From RYN-230 sp963837515 (GTDB lineage: Bacteria; Actinomycetota; Actinomycetes; Streptosporangiales; Streptosporangiaceae): DNA of 64,000 nucleotides. The translations under genes and the position numbers were made by a program. The notes under the pieces were generated by a model. That model was not told the origin of the DNA and made no database searches. It worked only from the letters and a program-made list of their open reading frames with translations. This document shows, piece after piece, positions 20,764 to 29,683 of the stretch. Numbering within the stretch: position 1 is the first letter of the stretch; each line of letters starts with the position of its first letter. The DNA lies in contig CAWINT010000007.1 of NCBI GenBank assembly GCA_963837515.1, positions 284,033-348,032 of the forward strand, written 5' to 3'.

Positions 20764-22161
20764 TCAGTGGGCGAACGACTCGCGGTGCCCGGCCGCGGCC
20801 AGCGGGATGTGGCTGTTCGGGTGCTCGGCCAGGGCGTGCACATGCCGCTGCAGGTCGGCCAGCAGCAGGTCGGCGAGGTCGGTGCTGAACCCGTTGCGCA
20901 CCACGACCCGGAGCACCGCGGTGTCGGTCAGGTTGGCCGGGAAGGTGTAAGCGGGTACCAGCCAGCCCCGGCTGCGCAACCGCTCGGACAGGTCGAAGAC
21001 GGTGAAGCCCGCCTCCGGGTCAGCGATCCGGAACGCGAACACGGGCAGTTCGCTGCCGTCGGACAGCAACTCGAACACGTCCATCCGGGCGATCTGGCCG
21101 GACAGGTGCCGCGCCACGTCCCGGCAGGTCTGCTGGACCTGGCGGTAGCCCTCGAAACCCAGCCGCAGGAAGTTGTAGTACTGGGCGGCGACGTTGGCGC
21201 CGGAACGGGAGAAGTTCAGTGCGAACGTGGGCATCTCGCCGCCCAGGTAGTTGACCTTGAAGATGAGGTCTTCCGGCAGCGCTGCGGTGTCCCGCCAGAC
21301 CACCCAGCCCACCCCCGGGTAGACCAGGCCGTACTTGTGCCCGCTGGCGTTGATCGAGGCCACCCGTGGCACCCGGAAGTCCCAGTGCAGCTCGGGGTCC
21401 AGGAACGGGGCGATGAAGCCGCCGGAGGCCGCGTCCACGTGGATCGGCACGTCCGGGCCGCCGGCCGCCTCGAGCTTGTCGAGCTCGGCCGCGATCTCGG
21501 CCACCGGCTCGTAACTGCCGTCCTGGGTCGAGCCGAGGACGGCCACCACACCGATGGTGTTCTCGTCGCACTGGGCGGCCGCCTGCGGGCCGCGCAGGTG
21601 CAGCCGGCCCTGCTCCATCGGCACCATCCGCGGCTCCACCTGCCAGTACCGGCAGAACTTGTCCCAGCAGACCTGGACGTTCGTGCCCATCACCAGGTTC
21701 GGCCGCGCGGTGCCGGCGCCGGCCGCCCGGCGCCGCTCGCGCCAGCGCCACAGCAGCGCCATCCCGCCCAGCATGCAGGCCTCGCTCGACCCGGTGGTGG
21801 AGCAGCCGGTCGCCGCGCCCTGCTCCGGCGCGTGCCACAGGTCGGCCAGGATGTTGACGCACCGCGATTCCAGGTCCGCGGTCTGCGGGTACTCGTCCTT
21901 GTCGATCATGTTCTTGCTGAGGCACTCGGTCATCAGCTGCTCGGCCTGGGGCTCCATCCACGTGGTGACGAACGTCGCCAGGTTGAGCCGTGCGTTGCCG
22001 TCCAGGATCAGCTCGTCGCGGACCGCCTGCAGCGCGGTGTCCGGCAGCAGGCCGTGGCGGGCCAGCCGGTGCCGCGGCACGATCAGCCGTTCCTCGCGCA
22101 CGTAGACCGGGTTGATCTCCAGCTCGTCTTCCTGCCCGCCGGTGTTCCTGTGCAGTGACAT
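20764..22161 (-). CDS. gadB: Glutamate decarboxylase (PLP-dependent)
   Basis: A 465-residue group II decarboxylase that turns glutamate into GABA and CO2. The PLP lysine is in INASGHKYGLVYPGVGW near residue 273. Earlier comes TGCSTTGSSEACMLGGMAL, and HVDAASGGFIAPF carries the PLP-stacking Asp. The N-terminus (REERLIVPRHRL) and the C-terminal GHRESFAH-like tail fit the GAD family. The ATG at 22161 has GGAGG upstream. It is divergent from the DNA ligase gene with only 61 nt between starts. No GABA antiporter is adjacent, so a role in acid resistance is not shown. Confidence 0.95.
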   Translation of the reverse strand: MSLHRNTGGQEDELEINPVYVREERLIVPRHRLARHGLLPDTALQAVRDELILDGNARLNLATFVTTWMEPQAEQLMTECLSKNMIDKDEYPQTADLESRCVNILADLWHAPEQGAATGCSTTGSSEACMLGGMALLWRWRERRRAAGAGTARPNLVMGTNVQVCWDKFCRYWQVEPRMVPMEQGRLHLRGPQAAAQCDENTIGVVAVLGSTQDGSYEPVAEIAAELDKLEAAGGPDVPIHVDAASGGFIAPFLDPELHWDFRVPRVASINASGHKYGLVYPGVGWVVWRDTAALPEDLIFKVNYLGGEMPTFALNFSRSGANVAAQYYNFLRLGFEGYRQVQQTCRDVARHLSGQIARMDVFELLSDGSELPVFAFRIADPEAGFTVFDLSERLRSRGWLVPAYTFPANLTDTAVLRVVVRNGFSTDLADLLLADLQRHVHALAEHPNSHIPLAAAGHRESFAH

Positions 22162-22222
22162 GCGGCCCTCCGCTGGCTGGTCGGCTCGTGGTCTGGGCCA
22201 GGTTATCGGGCAGGATGGTGTC

Positions 22223-23308
22223 ATGGATCTCCCGGTCAACCCGCCGGTGGCGCCCATGCTGGCCCGCCCGGTCGCGCGGATTCCCGACGGCCCGTACAGT
22301 TTTGAGCCCAAGTGGGACGGGTTCCGCTCGATCGTGTTCCGGGACGGCGCGGAGGTGGAGATCGGCAGCCGCAACGAGCGGCCGCTGACCCGGTACTTCC
22401 CGGAGCTGGTCCAGGCGGTGGCGGACCAGCTGCCGGAGCGCTGCGTGATGGACGGGGAGATCGTGATCCCGGACGCGGACGGGCGGCGGCTGGACTTCGA
22501 GGCGCTGCTGCAGCGGATCCACCCGGCCGCCTCGCGGGTGGCCCTGCTGGCCGGGCGGACCCCGGCCCACTTCATCGCCTTCGACCTGCTCGCGCTGGGG
22601 GAGCAGAACCTGTGCGAGCGCCCGTTTGCCGACCGCCGGGCCGCCCTGGAGCACGCGCTGGCCACGGTGGCGCCGCCGGTGCACCTGACCCCGGCCACGG
22701 TGGACCGGGACCGGGCCAGCGAGTGGTTCCAGCAGTTCGAGGGGGCCGGGCTGGACGGTCTCATCGCCAAGCCGCTGGGCGGCAGCTACGAGCCGGACAA
22801 GCGGGTGATGTTCAAGATCAAGCACGAGCGCACCGCGGACTGCGTGGTGGCCGGGTACCGGCCGCACAAGACGGACCCGGAGGCGGTCGGCTCGCTGCTG
22901 CTCGGGTTGTTCACCGGCGAGGGGAAGCTGGCCAGCGTCGGCGTGGTCGGCGCGTTCCCGATGGCCCGTCGCCGCGAGCTGTACATGGCGCTGCAGCCGC
23001 TGGTCACCACGTTCGACGACCACCCGTGGAGGTGGGCCGGGCCGCCCGAGGGCGGCACGCCCGCGGTGCGCAACCCGCGGTCATCGGAGCACAGCCGGTG
23101 GAACGCGGGCAAGGACCTGTCGTTCGTGCCGCTGCGCCCGGAGCGGGTGGTCGAGGTGCGCTACGACCACATGGAGGGCACCCGGTTCCGGCACACCACC
23201 CAGTTCGTCCGCTGGCGGCCTGACCGTGACCCCCGGTCCTGCACCTACGGCCAGCTGGAGGAACCGGTCCGCTACGACCTGGCCGCGGTCCTCTCAGCCC
23301 GCGTCTGA
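22223..23308 (+). CDS. ATP-dependent DNA ligase (LigC-type)
   Basis: A 361-residue ATP-dependent ligase close in length and layout to mycobacterial LigC. The adenylation motif is EPKWDGFRS with nucleophilic Lys30. Motif Ia/III elements follow (GSRNERPLTRYFPEL, CVMDGEIVI), motif IV GLDGLIAK and motif V KRVMFKIKHERTADC. The OB-fold part is at ~220-350. No polymerase, nuclease or Ku domain is attached, so this is a stand-alone ligase probably used in repair rather than a LigD. Its 3' end overlaps the convergent RibD-like gene by 15 nt. Confidence 0.92.
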   Translation: MDLPVNPPVAPMLARPVARIPDGPYSFEPKWDGFRSIVFRDGAEVEIGSRNERPLTRYFPELVQAVADQLPERCVMDGEIVIPDADGRRLDFEALLQRIHPAASRVALLAGRTPAHFIAFDLLALGEQNLCERPFADRRAALEHALATVAPPVHLTPATVDRDRASEWFQQFEGAGLDGLIAKPLGGSYEPDKRVMFKIKHERTADCVVAGYRPHKTDPEAVGSLLLGLFTGEGKLASVGVVGAFPMARRRELYMALQPLVTTFDDHPWRWAGPPEGGTPAVRNPRSSEHSRWNAGKDLSFVPLRPERVVEVRYDHMEGTRFRHTTQFVRWRPDRDPRSCTYGQLEEPVRYDLAAVLSARV

Positions 23309-24067
23309 GGGCCCGCCCGCCCGGACGTACCGGCACAGCAGGAAGCTGTCCTGGCCCAGCACGTGCGCCAGGCAGAGCCGGGCCGGGCCGATGGGGGCCG
23401 GGCCCGCGCCGCCCGCGATAATCCGCCCGGATGCCCCGCCGGCCAGCACCGGGCTGACCGTGACGCACAGTTCGTCCAGCCGCCCGGCCGCGGCGAGCTG
23501 GCCCAGCAGGTGCGGGCCGCCCTCGGCCAGGACCCGGCGCAGCCCCCGGCCGGCCAGCGCCGCCAGGGCGGCCCCCAGATCGACGTGCCGGTCCCCGGCG
23601 ATGATGACGTCGGCCCGCCTGGCCACCTGCTCCCGCCGGTCTGAGGGCGCGGCTGTGGCCGTGATCACGATGGTTCGGGCGCCGTCCGCGGCCGTCCCGG
23701 CCAGCAGCGGCCCGTCCAGGTCCAGGTCGAGCCGGCCGGACAGCACCGCGATGGGCGGGGCGGCGGGCCGCCCATCGCGCAGCGCGGCCCACCGCGCCCC
23801 GATCTGGGCCGGCCGGTAGCCCTCGGCCGCCGCGGTGGCCGCGCCGACCAGGATCACGTCGGCGAGCGCCCGCAGCAACCCGAAGACGACCCGGTCCGGG
23901 GGACCGGAGAGGCCGCCGGAGCGGCCGTCCACCGTGGCAGCCCCGTCCGCGCTGGCCACCATGCCGGCTCGCACATAGGCCCGGCCGGCCGGGCCGGCCG
24001 GGTAGGCGTACAGCCCGGGCAGGTCCGGCGCCGACCCGGGGGCGGCGGGCGGGTACAGCTGCTGCAC
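23294..24067 (-). CDS. RibD C-terminal-like reductase family protein
   Basis: A 257-residue protein of the dihydrofolate-reductase/RibD C-terminal fold. Landmarks are ASADGAATVDGRSGGLSGPPDR, ADVILVGAATAAAEGYRP and GLRRVLAEGGPHLLGQL, in the order seen in pyrimidine reductases. The deaminase domain of RibD is absent, so it may reduce the riboflavin precursor only or act on another substrate. The GTG at 24067 is eight bases after the glgX stop, so the two are probably co-transcribed. Other riboflavin genes are not nearby. Confidence 0.8.
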   Translation of the reverse strand: MQQLYPPAAPGSAPDLPGLYAYPAGPAGRAYVRAGMVASADGAATVDGRSGGLSGPPDRVVFGLLRALADVILVGAATAAAEGYRPAQIGARWAALRDGRPAAPPIAVLSGRLDLDLDGPLLAGTAADGARTIVITATAAPSDRREQVARRADVIIAGDRHVDLGAALAALAGRGLRRVLAEGGPHLLGQLAAAGRLDELCVTVSPVLAGGASGRIIAGGAGPAPIGPARLCLAHVLGQDSFLLCRYVRAGGPSDAG

Positions 24068-24074
24068 GACGGCG

Positions 24075-26204
24075 TTACCCGGCCCGGGCCGGCCCGGCGG
24101 TCCGGCGCAGCACGACCATCGAGCGGCCGGTGAGTTCCAGCCCCGCACCGGCCCCGTACTCGCCGTCCGCCCTCCCCGCGGTGTCCAGCACCACTTCCCA
24201 GCGGTGGCCGAACTCGGCGCCGGGCAGAGTGAACCCAGCCGGGCGGTCGTCCGCGCTGAACAGCAGCAGGAACGAGTCGTCACGGACGCGCTCGCCGCGC
24301 GGGCCCGGCTCGCTGATGGCGTCCCCGTTGAGGAACACGCCCAGCACCTTGGCGTACCCAGTCTTCCAGTCGGCGCTGGTCATCTCCCGCCCGGACGGAG
24401 TCAGCCAGGCGATGTCACCGGGGCCGTCGTGGCTGCTGTCCGGGCCGCGGAAGAACCGCCGCCGCCGGAACACCGGGTGCTCGCGGCGCAGCCCGGCCAC
24501 CGCGCGGGCGAACTCCAGGAAGTCGGCCTCCTCGGCCAGGCGCGACCAGTCCAGCCAGGACGTGTCGTCGTCCTGGCAGTAGGCGTTGTTGTTGCCGTGC
24601 TGGGTGTGGCCCAGCTCGTCGCCGGCCAGCAGCATCGGCACTCCCTGGGAGCACAGCAGGGTGACCAGGAAGTTGCGCCGCTGCCGGGCCCGCAGCGCGC
24701 TGATGGCCGGGTCGCCGGTCGGCCCCTCCACCCCGCAGTTCCATGACCGGTTGTCGTCCGTGCCGTCCGCATTGCCCTCGCCGTTCGCCTCGTTGTGCTT
24801 GCCGTTGTAGGACACCAGGTCGGCCAGGGTGAACCCGTCGTGGCAGGTGACGAAGTTGATCGAGGCCACCGGCCGCCGCCCGCTGGTCTCGTACAGGTCG
24901 GACGACCCGGTCAGCCGGGAGGCGAACTCCGGCAGGGTCTCCGGCTGGCCGCGCCAGAAGTCGCGGACCGTGTCCCGGTACTTGCCGTTCCACTCGCTCC
25001 ACAGCGGCGGGAAGTTGCCCACCTGGTAGCCGCCCTCGCCCACGTCCCACGGCTCGGCGATCAGCTTGACCTGGGAGACCACCGGGTCCTGCTGGACCAG
25101 GTCGAAAAAGGCGGACAGCCGGTCCACGTCGTGCAGTTCCCGGGCCAGCGCGGACGCCAGGTCGAAGCGGAACCCGTCCACGTGCATGTCCAGGATCCAG
25201 TACCGCAGCGAGTCGAGGATCAGCTGCAGCGCGTGCGGGTGCCGCACGTTGAGGCTGTTGCCGCAGCCGGTGTAGTCGATGTAGTAGCGGGGGTCGTCGT
25301 CGCGCACCCGGTAGTAGGCGAGGTTGTCGATGCCGCGGAAGGACAGCGTCGGGCCGCGGTGGTCGGATTCGGCGGTGTGGTTGTACACGACGTCGAGGAT
25401 GACCTCGATGCCCGCCGCGTGCAGGTCCCGCACCATGGCCTTGAACTCGCCCACCTGCCCGCCGCGCTGGGTGGAGGCGGCGTACGGCTTGTGCGGGGCG
25501 AGGAAGCCGATGGTGTTGTAGCCCCAGTAGTTGGTCAGCCCGCGGACCGCCAGGCTGTGCTCGGGCACGTACTGGTGCACCGGCATCAGCTCGACGGCGG
25601 TGACGCCGAGCCGCTGCAGATGGCCGATGACCGCGGGATGGGCCAGCCCGGCGTAGGTGCCGCGCAGCTCGGGGGGCACGGCGGGGTGACGCAGGGTCAG
25701 CCCGCGGACGTGCGCCTCGTAGATCACCGTCTCGTGGTAGGGGACCCGCGGCGACCGGTCGTCGCCCCAGTCGAAGAACGGGTTGATCACCACGTTCTTC
25801 GGCATGTACGGCGCGCTGTCGGCCGTGTTCAGCACGCCCGGGTCGGTGAACTTGTAGCTGAACAGCGACTCGTGCCAGCGCACATTCCCGTTGAGGGCCT
25901 TGCCGTACGGGTCGAGCAGCAGTTTGGCCGGGTTGCAGCGCAGCCCGCGCCCAGGGTCGTAGGCGCCGTGCACCCGGTACCCGTACCGCTGGCCGGGCCC
26001 GACGTCGGGCAGGTAGCAGTGCCAGACGAAGCCATCGATCTCGGTGAGCGCGATCCGCGTCTCGGTGAGCTGAGCCGGGTCATCCCCGTCGAGCAGGCAC
26101 AGCTCGACCTGGTCGGCGACTTCGGAGAATAGCGCGAAATTCGTCCCGGTGCCGTCCCACGTTGCCCCCAGCGGATAGGGAGCTCCTGGCCACACGCGCA
26201 CCAT
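24075..26204 (-). CDS. glgX: Glycogen debranching enzyme GlgX/TreX
   Basis: A 709-residue glycosyl hydrolase family 13 isoamylase-type enzyme that cleaves alpha-1,6 branches of glycogen. The start PYPLGATWDGTGTNFALFSE is a CBM48-type N-terminal domain. The catalytic region holds VYNHTAE, the nucleophile Asp in DGFRFDLAS, the acid Glu in LIAEPWDVGEGGYQ and FVTCHDGFTL. The length is typical. It is followed closely by the RibD-like gene, and the AidB-type gene ends just upstream in the same direction. Confidence 0.95.
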   Translation of the reverse strand: MVRVWPGAPYPLGATWDGTGTNFALFSEVADQVELCLLDGDDPAQLTETRIALTEIDGFVWHCYLPDVGPGQRYGYRVHGAYDPGRGLRCNPAKLLLDPYGKALNGNVRWHESLFSYKFTDPGVLNTADSAPYMPKNVVINPFFDWGDDRSPRVPYHETVIYEAHVRGLTLRHPAVPPELRGTYAGLAHPAVIGHLQRLGVTAVELMPVHQYVPEHSLAVRGLTNYWGYNTIGFLAPHKPYAASTQRGGQVGEFKAMVRDLHAAGIEVILDVVYNHTAESDHRGPTLSFRGIDNLAYYRVRDDDPRYYIDYTGCGNSLNVRHPHALQLILDSLRYWILDMHVDGFRFDLASALARELHDVDRLSAFFDLVQQDPVVSQVKLIAEPWDVGEGGYQVGNFPPLWSEWNGKYRDTVRDFWRGQPETLPEFASRLTGSSDLYETSGRRPVASINFVTCHDGFTLADLVSYNGKHNEANGEGNADGTDDNRSWNCGVEGPTGDPAISALRARQRRNFLVTLLCSQGVPMLLAGDELGHTQHGNNNAYCQDDDTSWLDWSRLAEEADFLEFARAVAGLRREHPVFRRRRFFRGPDSSHDGPGDIAWLTPSGREMTSADWKTGYAKVLGVFLNGDAISEPGPRGERVRDDSFLLLFSADDRPAGFTLPGAEFGHRWEVVLDTAGRADGEYGAGAGLELTGRSMVVLRRTAGPARAG

Positions 26205-26210
26205 GTGACC

Positions 26211-27908
26211 TTACCTGGGCGCGAGCCGGGACCGGTCCAGAATCTCCCCTACCGCTACCCCATCAGGCAGTAGGCCGAACGGCACCCCAGGTCCCAGTGA
26301 CCCCGCCCCGGTGCCGAGCCGGGAGGCGCAGAACGCGTCCGCCACCGCCGGCGGCGCGTGCCGTACCAGCAGCGCCGCCTGGAGCGTCACGGTGACCATC
26401 CCGGCCAGCCGCCGGGCGGCGTACTGCGCGTCGGGGTCGGGCTGGCCGGCCACCGCGGCCAGCGCGGCGCCCAGCAGGCCGGCCGCGGCGTCCAGCCGCC
26501 GGTCGGCCCCGGCGGCCCGGTCCACCTCGGCCAGCAGCGCCTCCGTAGCTCCTGGCTGGCGGCGCAGCGCACGGAGCAGGTCGAGTGCGGTCACGTTGCC
26601 GGAGCCTTCCCAGATCGAATTCAGCGGCGCCTCGCGGTAGAGCCGGGGCATCCCCGACTCCTCCACGTAGCCGTTCCCGCCCAGGCACTCCAGCGCCTCG
26701 GCGGCGTGCATCGGGGCGCGCTTGCAGATCCAGTGCTTGGCTGCGGGCAGGGTGACCCGCAGCAGGGCCGCCTCGGCCGCGTCGCCGCCCGCCGCCCGCC
26801 CGGCCGCCCCGGCCAGCCGCATGGCCAGCGTGGTGGCCGCCTCCGCCTCCAGGGCCAGGTCGGCCAGCACCGCGCTCATCAGCGGCTGGGCGACGAGGTC
26901 CTTGCCGAACGCCTGCCGGCGGGTGGCGTAGTGCACCGCGGTGACGCAGCCCCGCCGCATCCCGGCGGCGCTCCCCAGCACGCAGTCCAGCCGGGTCGCG
27001 CTGACCATGTCGATGATGGTCCGCACGCCGCGCCCGGGCTCGCCGACCGGCCAGGCCAGCGCCCCGTCGAACTCCACCTCAGCCGAGGCGTTGGACCGGT
27101 TGCCGAGCTTGTCCTTGAGCCGCTGCAGCCGCATCGGGTTGCGGCTGCCGTCGGGCAGGACCCGGGGGAGCAGGAAGCAGGTCAGCCCGGCCGGGGCCTG
27201 GGCCAGGATGAGGAACAGGTCGCTCATCGGCGCCGAGCAGAACCACTTGTGCCCGGTGATGAGGTACGCGCCATCGGCGGCCCCGGGGATCGGCTCGGCC
27301 CGGGTGGTCCCGGCGCGCACGTCCGAACCGCCCTGTTTCTCGGTCATCGCCATCCCGGCCAGCAGCCCGGCCTTGGCGGCCGGCGGCCGCAGCCCGAAGT
27401 CGTAGACCCGGGCCGTCAGGCGTGGCTCGAACTGGCGAGTCAGGTCCGGCGCGTGGCGCAGCGCGGGGACCACGGCGTAGGTCATCGACACCGGGCAGCC
27501 GTGCCCGGCCTCGGCCTGGGACCAGACGTAGAACCCGGCGGCCCGGGCGACCTGCGCCCCGGGCCGTGGATCGGCCCACGGCGCAGCGTGCAGGCCGGCC
27601 TGGACCGCAGTGCCGAGCAGGACGTGCCAGGACGGGTGGAATTCCACCTCGTCGAGCCGGTTGCCGCGGGCGTCATGGGTGCGCAGCACCGGAGGGTACT
27701 CGTTGGCCAGCCGGGCGTGCTCCGCCGTCTCGGCCGTGCCCGCCAGCGTGCCCAGCTCGTGCAGGTCCGGCTCGGCCCAGCCGGCGCCTTCCCGCGCCAG
27801 CCCGGCCAGCAGCGCCGGGTCGTCCGCGACGTCGTAGCCGGCCAGCGGTGGCACCTGGTTCAGCACAGCATGGGTGGTATGCGGCCGGGCGGCCGGTACA
27901 GGGGTCAT
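26211..27908 (-). CDS. Acyl-CoA dehydrogenase family protein, AidB-like
   Basis: A 565-residue flavoprotein resembling AidB, the adaptive-response acyl-CoA dehydrogenase. The N-terminal AidB hallmark is NEYPPVLRTHDARGNRLDEVEFHPSWH. The FAD region has MAMTEKQGGSDVRAGTT and GHKWFCSAPMSD, and the C-terminal helix bundle has GGNGYVEESGMPRLYREAP. E. coli AidB binds DNA and is induced by alkylation damage, but many homologs have unknown substrates. I use the ATG at 27908; the frame is open further up without conservation. It is not clearly in an operon with glgX. Confidence 0.85.
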   Translation of the reverse strand: MTPVPAARPHTTHAVLNQVPPLAGYDVADDPALLAGLAREGAGWAEPDLHELGTLAGTAETAEHARLANEYPPVLRTHDARGNRLDEVEFHPSWHVLLGTAVQAGLHAAPWADPRPGAQVARAAGFYVWSQAEAGHGCPVSMTYAVVPALRHAPDLTRQFEPRLTARVYDFGLRPPAAKAGLLAGMAMTEKQGGSDVRAGTTRAEPIPGAADGAYLITGHKWFCSAPMSDLFLILAQAPAGLTCFLLPRVLPDGSRNPMRLQRLKDKLGNRSNASAEVEFDGALAWPVGEPGRGVRTIIDMVSATRLDCVLGSAAGMRRGCVTAVHYATRRQAFGKDLVAQPLMSAVLADLALEAEAATTLAMRLAGAAGRAAGGDAAEAALLRVTLPAAKHWICKRAPMHAAEALECLGGNGYVEESGMPRLYREAPLNSIWEGSGNVTALDLLRALRRQPGATEALLAEVDRAAGADRRLDAAAGLLGAALAAVAGQPDPDAQYAARRLAGMVTVTLQAALLVRHAPPAVADAFCASRLGTGAGSLGPGVPFGLLPDGVAVGEILDRSRLAPR

Positions 27909-27987
27909 GGGGCGACGATAACCCGCGGCTGCGCTCCGGCAAAAGTTTCCGAAACCTATCAGCCACCGCGCCGAAATGGGGCGCTCC

Positions 27988-28806
27988 TCACCCGGCGGCA
28001 ATTCCCGGTACCGCGCCGGCCAGAACCTCGGCGTAGCGGTCCAGCAGGACGTCGGCCACCTCCGGCAGCGCGCCGAGCGGCGCGGTCACCGTGGCCGCCC
28101 CGGCGGTCAGCGCATCGTGGGCGACCCGGTCGGCGAACACGCCCGGCGCGAGCAGGTAACTGGCGACCACCACCCGCCGGGCGCCGCCGCGGAGCAGCGC
28201 CCGGACCGCGTCGTGCGGCGCTGGGCGGGCCGCGGACGCGTAGCCGGGTACCACCGCCTGCCAGCCGCGGGCCGCCTGCCAGGCGGCGGCCATCCGGGCG
28301 ATGACGGCGTTGGCGGCTGGCTGGCTGGATCCGGCCGCGGCCAGCACGACGCCGGTGTGCCGGGCGTCCTGCGCCGCGTCCACACCGTCCTCGGCCAGCC
28401 GCCGCTCCAGCGCCCGGAGCAGGCCGGGGTGCGGGCCCAGGGGCCGGCCGTAGTCGATGCGCAGCGCGGGCCAGCGCTCCGCCGCCCCGGCCAGCAGCCG
28501 CGGGATGTCGATCTCGCTGTGGTAGGCCGCGGTCAGCAGCAGCGGCAGGACGACGGTGTTGACCCGGGGAGAGGCGCTGGCCTGGAGGGACGCCCCGGGC
28601 CAGCAGAGCGCGTCGAGGACCTGGGCCGGGGCCGGGGCGGCGTGGTCCAGGAAGGCGGCCCTGATGCCGAGCCCAGGCAGGCCGCGGGCCGCCGCGCGCT
28701 CCCGGGCCACGTCGAGCAGCCCGGTCACGACGGCCGCGGCCCGCGGGTCACGGCTGCCGTGACCGATCGCGACGAGCGGCGGCCTCAGGAGGTGTGAATC
28801 CCGCAT
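27988..28806 (-). CDS. Sirohydrochlorin chelatase-like protein (CbiX/SirB family)
   Basis: A 272-residue protein made of two CbiX-like halves. The first half has VAIGHGSRDPRAAAV with the metal-binding His and LPLLLTAAYHSEIDIPRLL. The second has VVVASYLLAPGVFADRV. The enzymes insert iron or cobalt into sirohydrochlorin. Because this gene ends the sulfite-reductase/cysH operon, it probably makes siroheme for the reductase. The start overlaps the end of cysH by 22 nt, which supports co-translation. The metal cannot be deduced. Confidence 0.85.
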   Translation of the reverse strand: MRDSHLLRPPLVAIGHGSRDPRAAAVVTGLLDVARERAAARGLPGLGIRAAFLDHAAPAPAQVLDALCWPGASLQASASPRVNTVVLPLLLTAAYHSEIDIPRLLAGAAERWPALRIDYGRPLGPHPGLLRALERRLAEDGVDAAQDARHTGVVLAAAGSSQPAANAVIARMAAAWQAARGWQAVVPGYASAARPAPHDAVRALLRGGARRVVVASYLLAPGVFADRVAHDALTAGAATVTAPLGALPEVADVLLDRYAEVLAGAVPGIAAG

Positions 28807-29525
28807 TCGGTCTTGCCGGTGCCGGTCCACCGGCCGCTGCGCGGATCGGCCCCGGGTGCCACCGGCAGCGTGCAGGTGGCGCAGCCAATCGACGGGTACC
28901 CGTCATAGACCAGCGGGTTGACCAGTACGCCATGCTCGGTGATGTAGTCGTCCACCTGCTCCTGGGTCCACCCCACGATGGGGTTGACCTTGACCATCTG
29001 GCGCCGGGGATCCCACTGGACGGCCCTGGTGTCGCTGCGCGCGCTGGTCTCCTCCCGGCGCACCCCGGTGATCCAGGCGTCATAGGGCTCCAGCGCCCGC
29101 TCCAGCGGTACGACCTTGCGGAAGTAGCAGCACAGGTCCGGGTTGCGCCCGTAGAGCCGGGGGCCCAGCGCGGCGTCCTGCTCCTCGACGGTCCGCGACG
29201 GGGTGACGTTGACCACGTTGACCGGGTAGACCGCGGCCACCGCGTCCCGGGTGCCCAGGGTCTCCGCGAAGTGGTACCCGGTGTCCAGGAAGATGACGTC
29301 CAGGCCGGGCTGAACCTGCGACGCCAGGTGGATGATGACCGCGTCGGTCATCGACGACGTGATGCACAACCGGTCGCCGAACTGCTCCACCGCCCACCGG
29401 ATGATCTCCTCGGCCGGTGCGTCGGCCAGAGCGTCGGCGGCCTGGGCTGCGAGCCTCTCCATCCGGTTGGATTCCTCCTGGGCGTCGGGGCTGCCGGCGG
29501 TTACGGGTGGGGCTGCGCTGGTCAC
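28785..29525 (-). CDS. cysH: Phosphoadenylyl/adenylyl-sulfate reductase
   Basis: A 246-residue reductase of activated sulfate. The PP-loop nucleotide part has CITSSMTDAVIIHLAS and FLDTGYHFAETLGTRD. A Cys pair (DLCCYFRKV) and a later CATC form the four-Cys set that ligates a [4Fe-4S] cluster in APS-type reductases, and the catalytic Cys is in TECGIHTS at the C-terminus. APS rather than PAPS is therefore the likely substrate. The GTG start overlaps the stop of the 53-aa zinc gene by four bases. It supplies sulfite to the upstream-encoded sulfite reductase. Confidence 0.95.
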   Translation of the reverse strand: MTSAAPPVTAGSPDAQEESNRMERLAAQAADALADAPAEEIIRWAVEQFGDRLCITSSMTDAVIIHLASQVQPGLDVIFLDTGYHFAETLGTRDAVAAVYPVNVVNVTPSRTVEEQDAALGPRLYGRNPDLCCYFRKVVPLERALEPYDAWITGVRREETSARSDTRAVQWDPRRQMVKVNPIVGWTQEQVDDYITEHGVLVNPLVYDGYPSIGCATCTLPVAPGADPRSGRWTGTGKTECGIHTS

Positions 29526-29683
29526 CGGATCACTCCTGTTCCCGCCAAGCGTAGCTGGAATGACCTGATGCAGCTACGGCACCGCCAGGTGCCGTCTTGT
29601 TCCTGGGGCTCTAGATCTTCTTCACCGCAATAGGGGCAGTAAAACGGGATGGCCCGGCTTGCGGCATATGTCGGGCTCGTCAC
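29522..29683 (-). CDS. 53-aa zinc-finger-like protein between sulfite reductase and cysH
   Basis: A small gene with GTG start at 29683 and stop at 29522. It overlaps the sulfite reductase stop (GTGA) and the cysH start (GTGA), so it is tightly coupled to both. The protein has CPYCG and a later CRSC, spaced like a small zinc ribbon, then SFQLRLAGTGV. Short Cys-rich proteins at exactly this place occur in actinobacterial sulfur operons. Function is unknown; a redox or metal-sensing role in sulfite/APS reduction is a guess. Confidence 0.85.
   Translation of the reverse strand: MTSPTYAASRAIPFYCPYCGEEDLEPQEQDGTWRCRSCIRSFQLRLAGTGVIR

Noticed and set aside
20731..22158. Plus-strand open frame opposite gadB
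   Set aside because: Val/His/Gln-rich mirror of gadB; the PLP enzyme on the minus strand is unambiguous.
24795..26132. Plus-strand open frame opposite glgX
   Set aside because: Shadow of a clear GH13 enzyme; no start signal or motif.
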